64,000 bases of DNA from Thiomonas delicata (GCF_900088825.1 NZ_LT592170.1:1744109-1808108), one strand, 5' to 3'; counted from the first letter of the stretch, positions 6,916-16,139 are shown. Translations and numbers: made by a program. The notes: generated by a model not told the origin, from the letters alone.

Positions 6916-8694
6916 ATGCAGCCCACGGATTCAAGCAGCCCCAAAGCCTCCAACTTCCTACGCCAGATCATCGAGGCCGACCTGGCCAGCGGTCGCGATG
7001 CCGGCCGGCGTTTCGCCGGCGTGCCGGGCGACGCGCGCCAGCTCGCCGCGGCTCCGCTGGACACGGCGCGCATCCGTACCCGTTTCCCGCCCGAGCCCAA
7101 CGGCTACCTCCATATCGGCCACGCCAAGAGCATCTGCCTGAATTTCGGGTTGGCGCAGGATTACGGCGGCGTGTGTCACCTGCGTCTGGACGACACCAAT
7201 CCCGAGAAGGAGGACGAGGCCTACGTGCAAGCCATCCGGGACGCGGTGCGCTGGCTGGGTTTCGACTGGGTGGTGGGCGGCGTCGGCCACGAGTATTTCG
7301 CCAGCGACTATTTCGATTTCATGTACCGCGCCGCCTGCGCGCTGATCGAAGCCGGCCTGGCCTATGTGGACGAGCAGTCGCCCGAGGACATGCGGCGCAA
7401 CCGCGGCACGCTGACCGAGCCCGGCGTGAACAGCCCCTGGCGCGAGCGCCCTGCCGCCGAGAGTCTGGCGCGCTTCGAGGCCATGCGCGCCGGCAAGCAC
7501 GCCGAGGGCAGCATGGTGCTGCGCGCGAAGATCGACATGGCCGCGCCCAACATCAATCTGCGCGATCCGGCCATCTACCGCATCAAGTTCGCGCACCATC
7601 ACCGCACCGGCGACCGCTGGTGCATCTATCCGATGTACACCTACGCGCATCCCATCGAGGATGCGCTCGAGCGCATCACCCACAGCATCTGCACCCTGGA
7701 GTTCGAGGACCAGCGGCCTTTCTACGACTGGGTGCTGGACAAGCTCGCCGACCTCGGCCTGCTGGCGCGCCCGCTGCCGCACCAGCACGAGTTCGCTCGC
7801 CTGAACCTGACCTATGTGGTCACCAGCAAGCGCAAGCTGGCGCAGCTGGTGAACGAAGGCCATGTGGCCGGCTGGGACGACCCGCGCCTGCCCACCATCG
7901 CCGGCCTGCGCCGCCGCGGCTATACGCCGGGCAGCATCCGCCTGTTCGCCGAGCGCATCGGCGTGAGCAAGTCCGACTCCTGGATCGACTACGCCACGCT
8001 GGAAGGTGCGCTGCGCGACGACCTCGATCCGCAGGCCCCGCGCGCGATGGCCGTGTTGGACCCGCTCAAGCTCGTCATCACGAATTGGGACGAGGTCATG
8101 GGTCCGGGCATGCTGGACGATTGCCAAGCCCCGGTGCATCCCCACCATCCCGAGTGGGGCCTGCGCCGCTTCAAGTGTGGACGCGAACTGTGGATCGAGC
8201 GCGGCGACTATGCCCAGGATCCGCCCAAGGGCTTCTTCCGCCTGTTCCCGGGCAACCGCGTGCGCCTGAAATACGGCCACGTGATCGCGTGCACCGGGGC
8301 CACGCTGGATGCCGACGGCCAGGTCACCGAAGTGCAGGCCATGCTCGTGCCCGACACCAAGAGCGGCACGCCAGGCGCCGACGCGGTGAAGGTCAAGGGC
8401 GTGATCACCTGGGTCGCCGCGGCCGATGCCGCGCCGGCCGAGATACGCTTGTACGACCGTCTGTTCACCGAGGCCCAGCCTGATGCGGGGGGGCGCGATT
8501 TCCTCGCGGCGCTGAACCCGAACAGCCTGCGTCGCGTGCAGACCTGGGTCGAGCCGGGACTGGCGGCCTTGCCGGCCGGCACCAGCGTGCAATTCGAGCG
8601 CCACGGTTATTTCGTCGCCGATGTCCGGGATCACGCGCCGGGCCGTCTGGTTTTCAACCGCACCACCACGCTGCGCGACGGGCGCGGCGCTTGA
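6916..8694 (+). CDS. glnS: Glutaminyl-tRNA synthetase
   Basis: A 592-aa class I aminoacyl-tRNA synthetase that charges tRNA-Gln. It has the nucleotide-binding signature PEPNGYLHIGHAKS (about 57-70), the VTSKRKL form of the KMSKS loop, and the GlnRS-type tail with two beta-barrels (for example KSGTPGADAVKVKGVITWV). I chose the ATG at 6916 because MQPTDSSSPKASNFLRQII matches the typical N-terminus. The length is slightly above E. coli GlnS. It stands between the lipid cluster and a dioxygenase gene and shows no operon link to either. Confidence 0.95.
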   Translation: MQPTDSSSPKASNFLRQIIEADLASGRDAGRRFAGVPGDARQLAAAPLDTARIRTRFPPEPNGYLHIGHAKSICLNFGLAQDYGGVCHLRLDDTNPEKEDEAYVQAIRDAVRWLGFDWVVGGVGHEYFASDYFDFMYRAACALIEAGLAYVDEQSPEDMRRNRGTLTEPGVNSPWRERPAAESLARFEAMRAGKHAEGSMVLRAKIDMAAPNINLRDPAIYRIKFAHHHRTGDRWCIYPMYTYAHPIEDALERITHSICTLEFEDQRPFYDWVLDKLADLGLLARPLPHQHEFARLNLTYVVTSKRKLAQLVNEGHVAGWDDPRLPTIAGLRRRGYTPGSIRLFAERIGVSKSDSWIDYATLEGALRDDLDPQAPRAMAVLDPLKLVITNWDEVMGPGMLDDCQAPVHPHHPEWGLRRFKCGRELWIERGDYAQDPPKGFFRLFPGNRVRLKYGHVIACTGATLDADGQVTEVQAMLVPDTKSGTPGADAVKVKGVITWVAAADAAPAEIRLYDRLFTEAQPDAGGRDFLAALNPNSLRRVQTWVEPGLAALPAGTSVQFERHGYFVADVRDHAPGRLVFNRTTTLRDGRGA

Positions 8695-8706
8695 GGCAGA
8701 CCCGCG

Positions 8707-9525
8707 ATGTGTGCAGAGCCATCTTTCGGCCCTTCGTTCGGCCCGGACATCGGGATGGACGACCGCGTGTCGCCCGTGCATGCCGCCACCGCTCGGCAGC
8801 GGCTTGGCGCGCATGGATTCTGTGTGCTGCCGGCGCCGTCGCTGGCCGCGTTGGGAGGGCTGGACGCCGCCGCTTGCGCCGATGCGGCTGGCTTGTGGAA
8901 CGATTTGCCGGCCGACCTCTACCTGAAGGACGGCGGACATTACCGCAGCCGCCGACACGGCAGCTTCATCCAGACCTTGCAGCCGGAACCGGGCCAAGCC
9001 CGGTTGACCCAGGCTGCGCAACGCGCCCACTACCAGCCGGCAACCTATAACGCGCTGCATGGCGGCTTGGTGCGCTGGTATGAGCCGCTGGCGCCCGAAC
9101 TCGTCGCGATGCCGGGGTGGGAAAGCCTGCTCACGGGCCTGGGGCGGCTGTTCGCCGGCTTGCGCACGGCGCCGCAATGGTTCATCGAGGCACACCAGTT
9201 CCGCATCGACACCGAGGGCGGCATGGGACGGCCGACGCCGGAGGGCGCCCACCGCGACGGGGTGGACTTCGTCGCCGTCGTCCTGGTCGGGCGCCACGCC
9301 ATTCGCGGTGGCGAGACGCGCGTGTTCGAACTCGACGGCCCACGCGGCGTGCGCTTCACGCTCGACGAGCCCTGGAGCGCGCTGCTGATGGACGACACGC
9401 GCGTGATCCACGAAAGCACGCCCATCGTCGCCGAAGCCCCGGCGCGGCGCGGTTGGCGCGACACCCTGGTGCTGACCTATCGCGCCGGCGGCTTCATGGA
9501 GCCGCCCCGGCGCGTCGCATCGTGA
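8707..9525 (+). CDS. 2-oxoglutarate/Fe(II)-dependent dioxygenase (2OG-Fe_Oxy_2 type)
   Basis: A 272-aa protein with the iron-binding facial triad HRD (His182, Asp184) in EGAHRDGVDF and a distal His235 in TRVIHEST, followed by an Arg-rich strand (ARRGWRDTLVLTYR) that would bind 2-oxoglutarate. The layout resembles the family that includes bacterial L-isoleucine hydroxylases acting on free amino acids. The substrate here cannot be read from sequence. An internal ATG at 8755 is an alternative start. The next gene makes 2-oxoglutarate, its likely cosubstrate. Confidence 0.7.
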   Translation: MCAEPSFGPSFGPDIGMDDRVSPVHAATARQRLGAHGFCVLPAPSLAALGGLDAAACADAAGLWNDLPADLYLKDGGHYRSRRHGSFIQTLQPEPGQARLTQAAQRAHYQPATYNALHGGLVRWYEPLAPELVAMPGWESLLTGLGRLFAGLRTAPQWFIEAHQFRIDTEGGMGRPTPEGAHRDGVDFVAVVLVGRHAIRGGETRVFELDGPRGVRFTLDEPWSALLMDDTRVIHESTPIVAEAPARRGWRDTLVLTYRAGGFMEPPRRVAS

Positions 9526-9673
9526 GGTCGGATCCGGCGTGCCCGGTGTCGCGGCGCCGATGCCAGGACCCGCGCGTTCGCTGAGACCAGCGCGCCGTCC
9601 CCGCTTCGGCGCGGCTTATGCTTCGGTGGTTGACCGATCCACGGCCACCCATCACGACATCTGGAGCCCCCGC

Positions 9674-10705
9674 ATGAGTACCCGCATTCCCGCCACCCTG
9701 ATCGCCGGCGACGGCATCGGCCCCGAAATCATGGACGCCACCCTGGCCGCGCTGGACGCGCTCGAAGCGCCGTTCGACTGGGATGCGCAGGTGGCCGGGC
9801 TGGGCGGGGTGAAGGCGGCGGGCGACCCGCTGCCCCAGGCCACGCTGGACAGCATCCGCCGCACCCGCCTGGCGCTCAAGGGGCCGCTGGAAACGCCATC
9901 GGGCGGAGGCTACCGCTCGTCGAACGTGCGTCTGCGCGAGGCGTTCAAGCTCTTCGCCAACATGCGCCCGGCGAAGACCATGATTCCGGGCGGGCGTTTC
10001 GACAACATCGACCTGCTGGTGTTTCGCGAGAATGTCGAGGGCCTGTACATGGGCTACGAACATTACATCCCGATCAATGACGACCCGCACGCCGTGGCCA
10101 TCGCCACCGGGGTCAACACCCGGCAGGGCGCGCGCAACATCCTCGACTACACCTTCCGCACGGCCATCGCCCTGGGGCGCAAGAAGGTGACGGTGGTGCA
10201 CAAGGCCAACATCATGAAGGCGCTGACCGGCATCTTCCTGGAAACCGCCTATCAGATGCACAAGGAGAAGTACGCGGGGCGCATCGAACTCGACGATGTC
10301 ATCGTCGACGCCTGCTGCATGAAACTGGTGATCAACCCCTGGCAGTTCGACACCCTGGTGACCACCAACCTCTTCGGCGACATCCTGTCCGACCTGGCGG
10401 CAGGACTGGTCGGCGGCCTGGGTATGGCGCCGGGCGCGAACATCGGCCAGGACGCGGCGATCTTCGAGGCGGTGCACGGCTCCGCGCCCGACATCGCGGG
10501 CAAGGGCGTCGCCAACCCCATTGCGCTGATGCTGGCGGCGGCCCTTATGCTCGATCACAGCGGCTTTCACGACAAGGCGCGGCGCCTGCGCCAGGCCGTC
10601 TCGGAGACGCTCAATGCCGACAACATACGCACCGGCGACCTGGGTGGCAGGGCCGACACGCGCGCATTCACCGCGGCGATCGTCGCGCGCATCCGCAACG
10701 GCTGA
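9674..10705 (+). CDS. NAD-type isocitrate dehydrogenase (isocitrate/isopropylmalate family)
   Basis: A 343-aa decarboxylating dehydrogenase: N-terminal [16 protein letters not shown], substrate loop RSSNVRLREAFKLFANMRP, VFRENVEGLYMG, the Lys-containing VVHKANIMK, and the metal/cofactor region TTNLFGDILSDLAAGL and [11 protein letters not shown]. Length and the ENVEGLY motif fit the NAD-linked homoisocitrate/isocitrate subgroup rather than LeuB, and a true leuB is present at 47359. It converts isocitrate to 2-oxoglutarate and CO2. The ATG at 9674 was chosen because the 45 upstream codons are unrelated to the family. Tartrate dehydrogenase-like activity cannot be excluded. Confidence 0.8.
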   Translation: MSTRIPATLIAGDGIGPEIMDATLAALDALEAPFDWDAQVAGLGGVKAAGDPLPQATLDSIRRTRLALKGPLETPSGGGYRSSNVRLREAFKLFANMRPAKTMIPGGRFDNIDLLVFRENVEGLYMGYEHYIPINDDPHAVAIATGVNTRQGARNILDYTFRTAIALGRKKVTVVHKANIMKALTGIFLETAYQMHKEKYAGRIELDDVIVDACCMKLVINPWQFDTLVTTNLFGDILSDLAAGLVGGLGMAPGANIGQDAAIFEAVHGSAPDIAGKGVANPIALMLAAALMLDHSGFHDKARRLRQAVSETLNADNIRTGDLGGRADTRAFTAAIVARIRNG

Positions 10706-10770
10706 CCCCGCCGCCGGGGCGGCCAGAGGGCCATGTCGCGCCCCGCAGCGGTTTTCCCGTCGCGACCGGC

Positions 10771-11175
10771 CTACCAGCGCAATTCACGCCCCATCTCGCC
10801 GCGGGATGCCCGGATGGTGCGCGTCGTGCCGTCATGGCTCCCGGTGATGGTGTAGGTTCCCGCAGGGACTTTCAAGTAGCACAGCGGGCCTGCGGCGGTG
10901 AACGAGGCCAGGGTCTTGCCGTGTTGCGCGATCTTGACCGGCACGTCGGCCAGGTATTCGCCGCGTGGCCCCTTGACCATCCAGAAACCCAGATCGAACT
11001 TGTCGGCCTGCGCCTGCAGGCGGTGCAAGGCGCCTTCGCCCACGCCCCCGCAGAGGTATTGCACGGGGCCTTGGGTGTGAACGGTTGCTGCGCCGGCCTG
11101 TGGTGCGGCCAGCGGCAGGAGGACTGCCGCGGCCAGGGCCGCGGCATTTTTCAGGACTGGATGCGGAAGATTCAT
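10771..11175 (-). CDS. Small secreted protein, carboxypeptidase-regulatory-like fold
   Basis: A 134-aa exported protein with a signal peptide at about 1-29 (AALAAAVLLPLAAPQAGAA). The mature part holds two Cys (YLCGG and PLCYL) and a pattern of short beta strands with turn motifs (VPAGTYTITGSHDG) typical of small Ig-like or CarboxypepD_reg-like domains. I cannot assign a function. It lies 189 bases downstream of the membrane-protein gene in the leftward redox operon and may be its last gene. The Cys pair could form a disulfide in the periplasm. Confidence 0.55.
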   Translation of the reverse strand: MNLPHPVLKNAAALAAAVLLPLAAPQAGAATVHTQGPVQYLCGGVGEGALHRLQAQADKFDLGFWMVKGPRGEYLADVPVKIAQHGKTLASFTAAGPLCYLKVPAGTYTITGSHDGTTRTIRASRGEMGRELRW

Positions 11176-11364
11176 GATGGCGACTCCATGCGAATGTGGT
11201 CTGACGAAGAGCCGCGCGGCCACGCCATGGTTGGGCGCATACGGTATGGCCGCAGCGGCAACTCGGCCCGTGTTGCCGGGCGCGAACATTGGATCCCACC
11301 CGAGGCGGCCGGTTTCCTTGCCCAGGCGCGGCGACGGGTCCGGCGCCGCGATTTAAGCCAGGTT

Positions 11365-11862
11365 TCATCCTCCAGGAGCGCGCCGCGGCCGCAGCCGCCT
11401 GCCAGCGTGCATCAGCAGGGCCGCGGGCCACAACAGCCCCAGCCACCAATGCAAGTTTGCCAACGGCATGCTCCAGTCCAGCGGTGCGTAGCCGAGGGCG
11501 ATGCCCGACGCTGCCAGCAGCCCGCCGGCGGCGAGGGTGGCGGTTCCTGCGGGACGCGCCCGCCACCGCCGCAGCACTTGTGCCAGATGGGGCCAAACCC
11601 AGCGGCCAGCCAGCAGCGTTGCGCTCCACGCGGCGACGCCGTGGACGACATGGGCCGCGAGCCGCGCCGCCGCCAGCCAGGGCGGGCCGGCGAACAGCAC
11701 GTCTTGCGGAATGCTCCGCACGGCCAGGCCGCTGATCCACAGCAGCAGCACGCAGACCAGGACCAGGGTCATGCCGCCGCGGTTCCAGGCCCACCGGTGG
11801 CGCGATCCCGGTGGGGCGTGGCGGGACGGTGCCGCATGGCGGGTCTTCATGGGCGCGAGCAT
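11365..11862 (-). CDS. Four-helix membrane protein with His pairs (possible cytochrome b-like)
   Basis: A 165-aa protein with hydrophobic segments near 32-50, 64-85, 107-124 and 129-143. Segment 2 carries HVVHG (His71, His74); segment 4 carries NLHWW (His128) and LMHAG (His142). Such paired His residues in facing helices are typical of b-haem-binding membrane proteins, so a small ferric-reductase or cytochrome b561-like electron carrier is plausible. No family was recognised with certainty. The ATG lies two bases after the apbE stop, which strongly suggests coupled translation and a shared task with the flavinylation genes. Confidence 0.5.
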   Translation of the reverse strand: MLAPMKTRHAAPSRHAPPGSRHRWAWNRGGMTLVLVCVLLLWISGLAVRSIPQDVLFAGPPWLAAARLAAHVVHGVAAWSATLLAGRWVWPHLAQVLRRWRARPAGTATLAAGGLLAASGIALGYAPLDWSMPLANLHWWLGLLWPAALLMHAGRRLRPRRAPGG

Positions 11863-11864
11863 GA

Positions 11865-12752
11865 TCAGCGCGCCTCGACGTCCATGCGCCAGCCGCGCGC
11901 GCCGGCCTGCTGCAGCAGCCCGGGAGGCAGCCGACGCGACACGAGCAAGGCCTTGGTCAGCGCGTCGGCATCGATGCAGCGCCGGGCCAGGACGCAAACC
12001 AGCCGGGGCGACTGCGCCTGGCCTGCACGCCCGGGCCGGCCATGGGACCAGGACAGGTCCTGGTTTGGGCGCGACGTCGCCAGGGCCGCGTCATGCAGGC
12101 CGCGCCGCAGCCAGCCAGGTAGGGCGCTGGGGCGGCAGGATGCGAGCGCCGAAGCGGGCAGACGCAGGGTCAGCGGCCAGCTGCATGGGCCGAAGGCGCG
12201 CATGTCGCCGCCGGCGTTGACCAGGCCGCTGGCGATGCCCGCTTCCTGCAAGGCCAGCACGGCGCAGTCCACGGCATGGCCCTTGGCGATGCCGCCGAAG
12301 TCCAGCGCCAGCGGCTGGTGGACGCGCAGATGGGTGTCGTCCTCGATGCAAACCGCGTCAAGATCGTGCGCCCAGGCCGCTTCGCCCCGCGCCAGGCCGG
12401 GACGCAGGCCGCGTGCCGCCAGCGCGGCGCCGACGCGCGGATCGAAGCGCCCGCCGCTTGCGCGATGCCAGTGCCTCGCGCGGCGCAGCACGGCGGTGGT
12501 GTGGCAGTCGACTCGCAGCAGCGAACCCGGCGTGGCGCGGGCGATGCGCGCCAGGTCGCTGTGGGGGCTGTGCGCGCTCATCGCGGCCTGGATGCGGTCG
12601 AGCACGGCGCAGGCGCTTCGCATGGCGCGGCTTGCCTGGATTTGGTCGTCGGCATGCAACTGCAGCTCGACCAGGGTGCCGAGCGCGAGGTGGGCGCGGC
12701 GGAACAATCCGGGCGGGCCGCCGGGAGCCGGCGCGGGGCGCATCGGCCTCAT
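11865..12752 (-). CDS. apbE: FAD:protein FMN transferase
   Basis: A 295-aa ApbE-family enzyme that covalently attaches FMN to a Thr/Ser of target proteins, usually outside the cytoplasm. The signature LDFGGIAKGHAVD and the downstream VNAGGD are present, as is the C-terminal DADALTKALLV helix. The true start is the ATG at 12752, which overlaps the stop of the FMN-binding protein gene (ATGA); the long upstream extension of the frame is antisense-like Arg-rich sequence. No classical signal peptide is evident. Its likely target is the adjacent FMN-binding protein. Confidence 0.85.
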   Translation of the reverse strand: MRPMRPAPAPGGPPGLFRRAHLALGTLVELQLHADDQIQASRAMRSACAVLDRIQAAMSAHSPHSDLARIARATPGSLLRVDCHTTAVLRRARHWHRASGGRFDPRVGAALAARGLRPGLARGEAAWAHDLDAVCIEDDTHLRVHQPLALDFGGIAKGHAVDCAVLALQEAGIASGLVNAGGDMRAFGPCSWPLTLRLPASALASCRPSALPGWLRRGLHDAALATSRPNQDLSWSHGRPGRAGQAQSPRLVCVLARRCIDADALTKALLVSRRLPPGLLQQAGARGWRMDVEAR

Positions 12753-13312
12753 CCCTGTGGCAGCAGCGCCACGAGTGCCGACAGCCGCTGCACCGCGTCG
12801 CTGACGTGTTGGCACGACAGCGTGGCCCCGGCGATGTTGCGGATGTCGTCGCCGAAACGCAGCTGCCCGGGATGTTTGCGGCCGACGAACTGCCGCCGCC
12901 ACGCGGGCAGGCGAATCTCGGCGCCGTGCGATTCGCGATAGGCCAAGATCTCGACGCCGACGATGGCGTGGTCGGGCGCGAACCCGACGGCGAAATCGAT
13001 CAGCTCGGTCTTGCCGACGGCGTGGTCCAGCGCGACATGGCCCAGCAACTGGCCTCGCGTATCGACGGCGGCCCACCAGCGCGGCGTATCGCCGGGTGGA
13101 AAGCCGCTGCCGGCTTCGCGTTCGACCTGTGCGCGTCTGGCCGGGGTCAGCGGATCGGGCATCGCGGCGAAGCGCGCGGCGGCAGGAAACAGCGCGCGCA
13201 TGGCCTCCTGCGGGCTCTGGTATTGGACGGCCCAGGCCAGCAGCGGCAGGCCACTGCCGGCAGCCAGGAGCACGCAGCGGGCCGAGTGGCGGAGAAGGTC
13301 GCGTTTATGCAT
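12749..13312 (-). CDS. Exported FMN-binding domain protein
   Basis: A 187-aa protein with a signal sequence at 1-28 (RCVLLAAGSGLPLLAWA). Its C-terminal third has the FMN-binding domain motif IAGATLSCQHVSDAVQRL, in which the Thr of GATLS is the usual site of covalent FMN attachment by ApbE. Similar domains occur in NqrC/RnfG subunits and in periplasmic flavoproteins. It would act as a periplasmic one- or two-electron carrier. It is 20 bases downstream of the porin gene and overlaps apbE by four bases. Confidence 0.8.
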   Translation of the reverse strand: MHKRDLLRHSARCVLLAAGSGLPLLAWAVQYQSPQEAMRALFPAAARFAAMPDPLTPARRAQVEREAGSGFPPGDTPRWWAAVDTRGQLLGHVALDHAVGKTELIDFAVGFAPDHAIVGVEILAYRESHGAEIRLPAWRRQFVGRKHPGQLRFGDDIRNIAGATLSCQHVSDAVQRLSALVALLPQG

Positions 13313-13332
13313 GGCACGGACTCCGGACGCAA

Positions 13333-14670
13333 TCAGAACTGGAAGCCGACGCCGAGGTTGAGCGCATTGCGCTCGCGCTGGCCGCGAAACACTTGATAGT
13401 CGGCCTTGAACACGACCTGAGGCGTGAGGAACAGGCTGGCTCCGCTGGTGAGCACCCGTGTCGTCGGCGCATCGGGCGGGGTCAGCCCCTGCGGGATGCC
13501 CGAATAGCCGCGGGCGGTATTGAGGATCTCATAGCGGGCGAAGGGCGAGAGCCGGTAGCCGCCGGTGTTCCAGCCGCGGTAGGCCGCCTGCAGGTAGGCG
13601 CCGCCGAAGCCGTCGGGAATCGGCGTCGGCTGGCCGGCGAACAGCGTCGCGTTGATCGCCGCCACGCCGGTGAAGCGGCCGTAGGCGGCCAGGGCCTGGA
13701 ACTGCCAGGGGCCGGGTTCCCAGCGCGCGTGCAACTCGCCGAGCTGATAACGCGCGCCGGCGAAGCCGGCCTGGCCCTGGCCGACGTCGCCGGTGTACAG
13801 GCTGCCGCCGACGTTCAGGCCGAGAACGCCGTCGTAGTTCAAAGCGCCGTAGACCGTGAGCCCTTTGGCCTTGGCCTGGGATCCCTCCTGATGCGTGCAT
13901 TGCAGCGGCGCCAGCGCGCATTCGCTGCCGGCGGCTGGGTCCCATTTGCCCAGGTCGGGGCTGGTCACGAGTCCGGCATTCCAGCGCCATCCCGACTCGG
14001 TGGTGCCCTCCAGGCCCGCGCCGAGTTCGCGCCAGGTGGACGGAATGACCCGGGTTTCAACTTCATTGCGGAACACGCCGTAGTAGGCGGCAGGCTCGTG
14101 CGACTGGTTGAGGTAGCCGGCGGGCATCAGGAACAGGCCGGTCTTGAGCGTGAGGCCGGGGTTGATGTCGTGAGCGACATAAAACTGTTCGAGTTCGATC
14201 TCGCCGGCGTCGCTGGACGACGCCACGCCGCTCTCGAGTTCCAGTTCGGCGGCCATGCGCGTGTCCGGGCTGAAGGCGTAGCCCCAGCCCAGTACGCCGC
14301 GCGTGAGGTTGGCCGTCGCGCCGGACGGGTCGCGGGTCGGGCGCGTGTAGCCCAGTTCGCCGTAGCCGAACAGGGTCAGTGGCGAGCGTTGCTGGCTCCC
14401 TCCAGGCATCGGCGCTGCATCGTTGGACGCGCCGCCTGCCGGAGCCTGGACGACGGCAGCCGCCTTGGCCGGCGGGGCAGCCGTGGCCTCGGCGACGGCC
14501 TGCTTGCGCAGTTCGCGCACCTCGTCGCGCAAGGCTTGCAACTCGGCGCGCAGCGTCTGAACTTCCAGACTCAGCGCGGCGCCGTCCTGGTTGGTTGCGT
14601 CGGCCCAGGCGAATGTGCCGTAGGCGGCGAGCGCCACGGCCAGCGCGCCGCGCCGGATCCTGCAGGTCAT
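13333..14670 (-). CDS. Outer-membrane porin with N-terminal coiled coil
   Basis: A 445-aa protein: signal peptide (MTCRIRRGALAVALAAYGTF, cleavage near AWA|DA), a heptad coiled coil (LEVQTLRAELQALRDEVREL, about 34-54), an Ala/Pro linker, then many alternating aromatic beta strands ending in the Phe-terminated LNLGVGFQF, as expected for a 16-18-stranded barrel of the phosphate-selective porin O/P or DcaP type. An in-frame ATG at 14712 would add 14 residues; neither start has a strong ribosome binding site. Its place in a Fur-box operon suggests iron-related uptake or an outer-membrane route, which is inference. Confidence 0.7.
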   Translation of the reverse strand: MTCRIRRGALAVALAAYGTFAWADATNQDGAALSLEVQTLRAELQALRDEVRELRKQAVAEATAAPPAKAAAVVQAPAGGASNDAAPMPGGSQQRSPLTLFGYGELGYTRPTRDPSGATANLTRGVLGWGYAFSPDTRMAAELELESGVASSSDAGEIELEQFYVAHDINPGLTLKTGLFLMPAGYLNQSHEPAAYYGVFRNEVETRVIPSTWRELGAGLEGTTESGWRWNAGLVTSPDLGKWDPAAGSECALAPLQCTHQEGSQAKAKGLTVYGALNYDGVLGLNVGGSLYTGDVGQGQAGFAGARYQLGELHARWEPGPWQFQALAAYGRFTGVAAINATLFAGQPTPIPDGFGGAYLQAAYRGWNTGGYRLSPFARYEILNTARGYSGIPQGLTPPDAPTTRVLTSGASLFLTPQVVFKADYQVFRGQRERNALNLGVGFQF

Positions 14671-14794
14671 CGAGGATGGGCGCAGATCGGTGTGGGTGTG
14701 TTGTGCGTACATGGTTGCGGTGGTTGCATGGGTGGGGAAACAGGCGAGGGCGGATGGTCGCGCAAAAGACCCTCCGAAGGGCGCGGTCGCGCCA

Positions 14795-16111
14795 CTAGCG
14801 TGCGGCGTCTTGCCAGCCGTCGCTCAGGGTGGAGAGAAACGCGACCAGGTCATCGATCTCGGCTTCGGTCAGGGCCGGGGCCTGTCCCGGGCGTCGGTCG
14901 TAGGGAGCTTCGGCGGTGTTGACGTACTGCCGGTATGCGGCGGGCAGATCGTTGTAGGCCACCACCTGGCCCTGGGCATCCGGCGGGTACCACGCCTGCG
15001 GCTGGGTGTCCCGGCTCACATAGAAGCGCACGGCCTGCGCGAGGTCGGTGAACGCGCAGTTGTGGAACAGGCAGCGTTTGCGTGCCACGTTGCGCAGGCT
15101 CGGCACCTTGAACGACCCGCACAGATCGGGCCGTTGCGCGCCCTGCAGTGCGGAGCTTTGACAAAGCCCCAGGTCGGTGTGCGCGGGGTCGGCATTGGCA
15201 GGGATCGCGGCGTTGCGCGGCAGGCCTAGGTTGTCGTAGCTGAAGTCGGTGAACAGGGGCGGGTGGCCATCCGTCGCAAGGCTGCTGTGGCAGGCGGCGC
15301 AATTGCCTTTGTTCGGCGCATTGAACAAGGCGAGGCCGCGCAACTCCTGCGCCGTGAGTTCCGCGCGCCCGTTCTGGAAGGCGTCGAATTTGCTGGAGAA
15401 CGGGGCGAAATCGGGATCTTCCTGCTGGTATTGCGCGATCGCGTAAGCCAGGCGCGCGTATGCAACCTCGGGGTCGTCGAACACGTCGGCGCCGAACACC
15501 ACGCGGAACTGTTCCGCGTAGCCGGCCCGGGCCAGCTTGGCCACCACGTCTGGCTTGCTCGCATTCGCCATTTCGGCTGGATTGAGCAAAGGCTGGCCGG
15601 CCTGGTCCGCCAGGCTTTGCGCGCGACCGTCCCAGAAAAAGCCGCCGGTCGGCGTGCCGTCCTTGGCGAAATGGAAGGCCTTGTTGAACCTCAGATAGTT
15701 GATCGACGGCACGGCCCTCGTGCCGGGTTGGTTGAGGTCGGCGCCGCCCAGGGCCACCGGACCCGCCGTGATCGTGTTGAAGGGGGATGGACCGTGCCCG
15801 AACGCTGGGTCGTGGCAGCTTTGACACGACATGCGGCCCGAGGCCGACAACGAGGGATCCTTGAACGCGAGTTCCCCGATCCGGGCGGCGGCGCTCAACT
15901 GGGGCGGGGACGAACTGCCGTCGCCTGTGGCGGGCCGTTCGCCGGAGTCCGCGCCGCCACAAGCGGCAAGCAACCCAGCAAGCACCAGGCTCGCGCCGAA
16001 CTCGGCCACGCGTTTGCTCCCGCATGCGCCGAACGTGCGCGGGACGATGGGAGCGACTGGTTCGGTCGTGGAGCGGATCGCGCCTGGGTGGGTTCGCATG
16101 GGCTGGGTCAT
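14795..16111 (-). CDS. Di-haem cytochrome c peroxidase/MauG-family lipoprotein
   Basis: A 438-aa protein with two haem c sites, CQSCH and CAACH, and the family segment FKVPSLRNVARK. A lipobox-like LLAAC at about residues 48-52 suggests a lipid-anchored periplasmic protein, although the n-region would be unusually long, so the real start may lie further downstream. Family members reduce hydrogen peroxide or, as MauG, carry out high-valent haem chemistry. It is the first gene of the leftward operon containing porin, FMN-binding protein and ApbE, and lies 28 bases from a Fur-box palindrome. Confidence 0.8.
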   Translation of the reverse strand: MTQPMRTHPGAIRSTTEPVAPIVPRTFGACGSKRVAEFGASLVLAGLLAACGGADSGERPATGDGSSSPPQLSAAARIGELAFKDPSLSASGRMSCQSCHDPAFGHGPSPFNTITAGPVALGGADLNQPGTRAVPSINYLRFNKAFHFAKDGTPTGGFFWDGRAQSLADQAGQPLLNPAEMANASKPDVVAKLARAGYAEQFRVVFGADVFDDPEVAYARLAYAIAQYQQEDPDFAPFSSKFDAFQNGRAELTAQELRGLALFNAPNKGNCAACHSSLATDGHPPLFTDFSYDNLGLPRNAAIPANADPAHTDLGLCQSSALQGAQRPDLCGSFKVPSLRNVARKRCLFHNCAFTDLAQAVRFYVSRDTQPQAWYPPDAQGQVVAYNDLPAAYRQYVNTAEAPYDRRPGQAPALTEAEIDDLVAFLSTLSDGWQDAAR

Positions 16112-16139
16112 GGCAAAGGGGCAAAGGGCTACAAAAAGA

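Noticed and set aside
6958-9411. A minus-strand open frame of more than 800 codons opposite glnS and the dioxygenase gene
   Set aside because: It is antisense to two clear genes and has the composition of a GC-rich shadow frame; no domain is recognisable.
10706-10725. GC-rich hairpin between the isocitrate dehydrogenase and the convergent secreted-protein gene
   Set aside because: The stem is about five pairs with no U-run on either strand; too weak to call a terminator.
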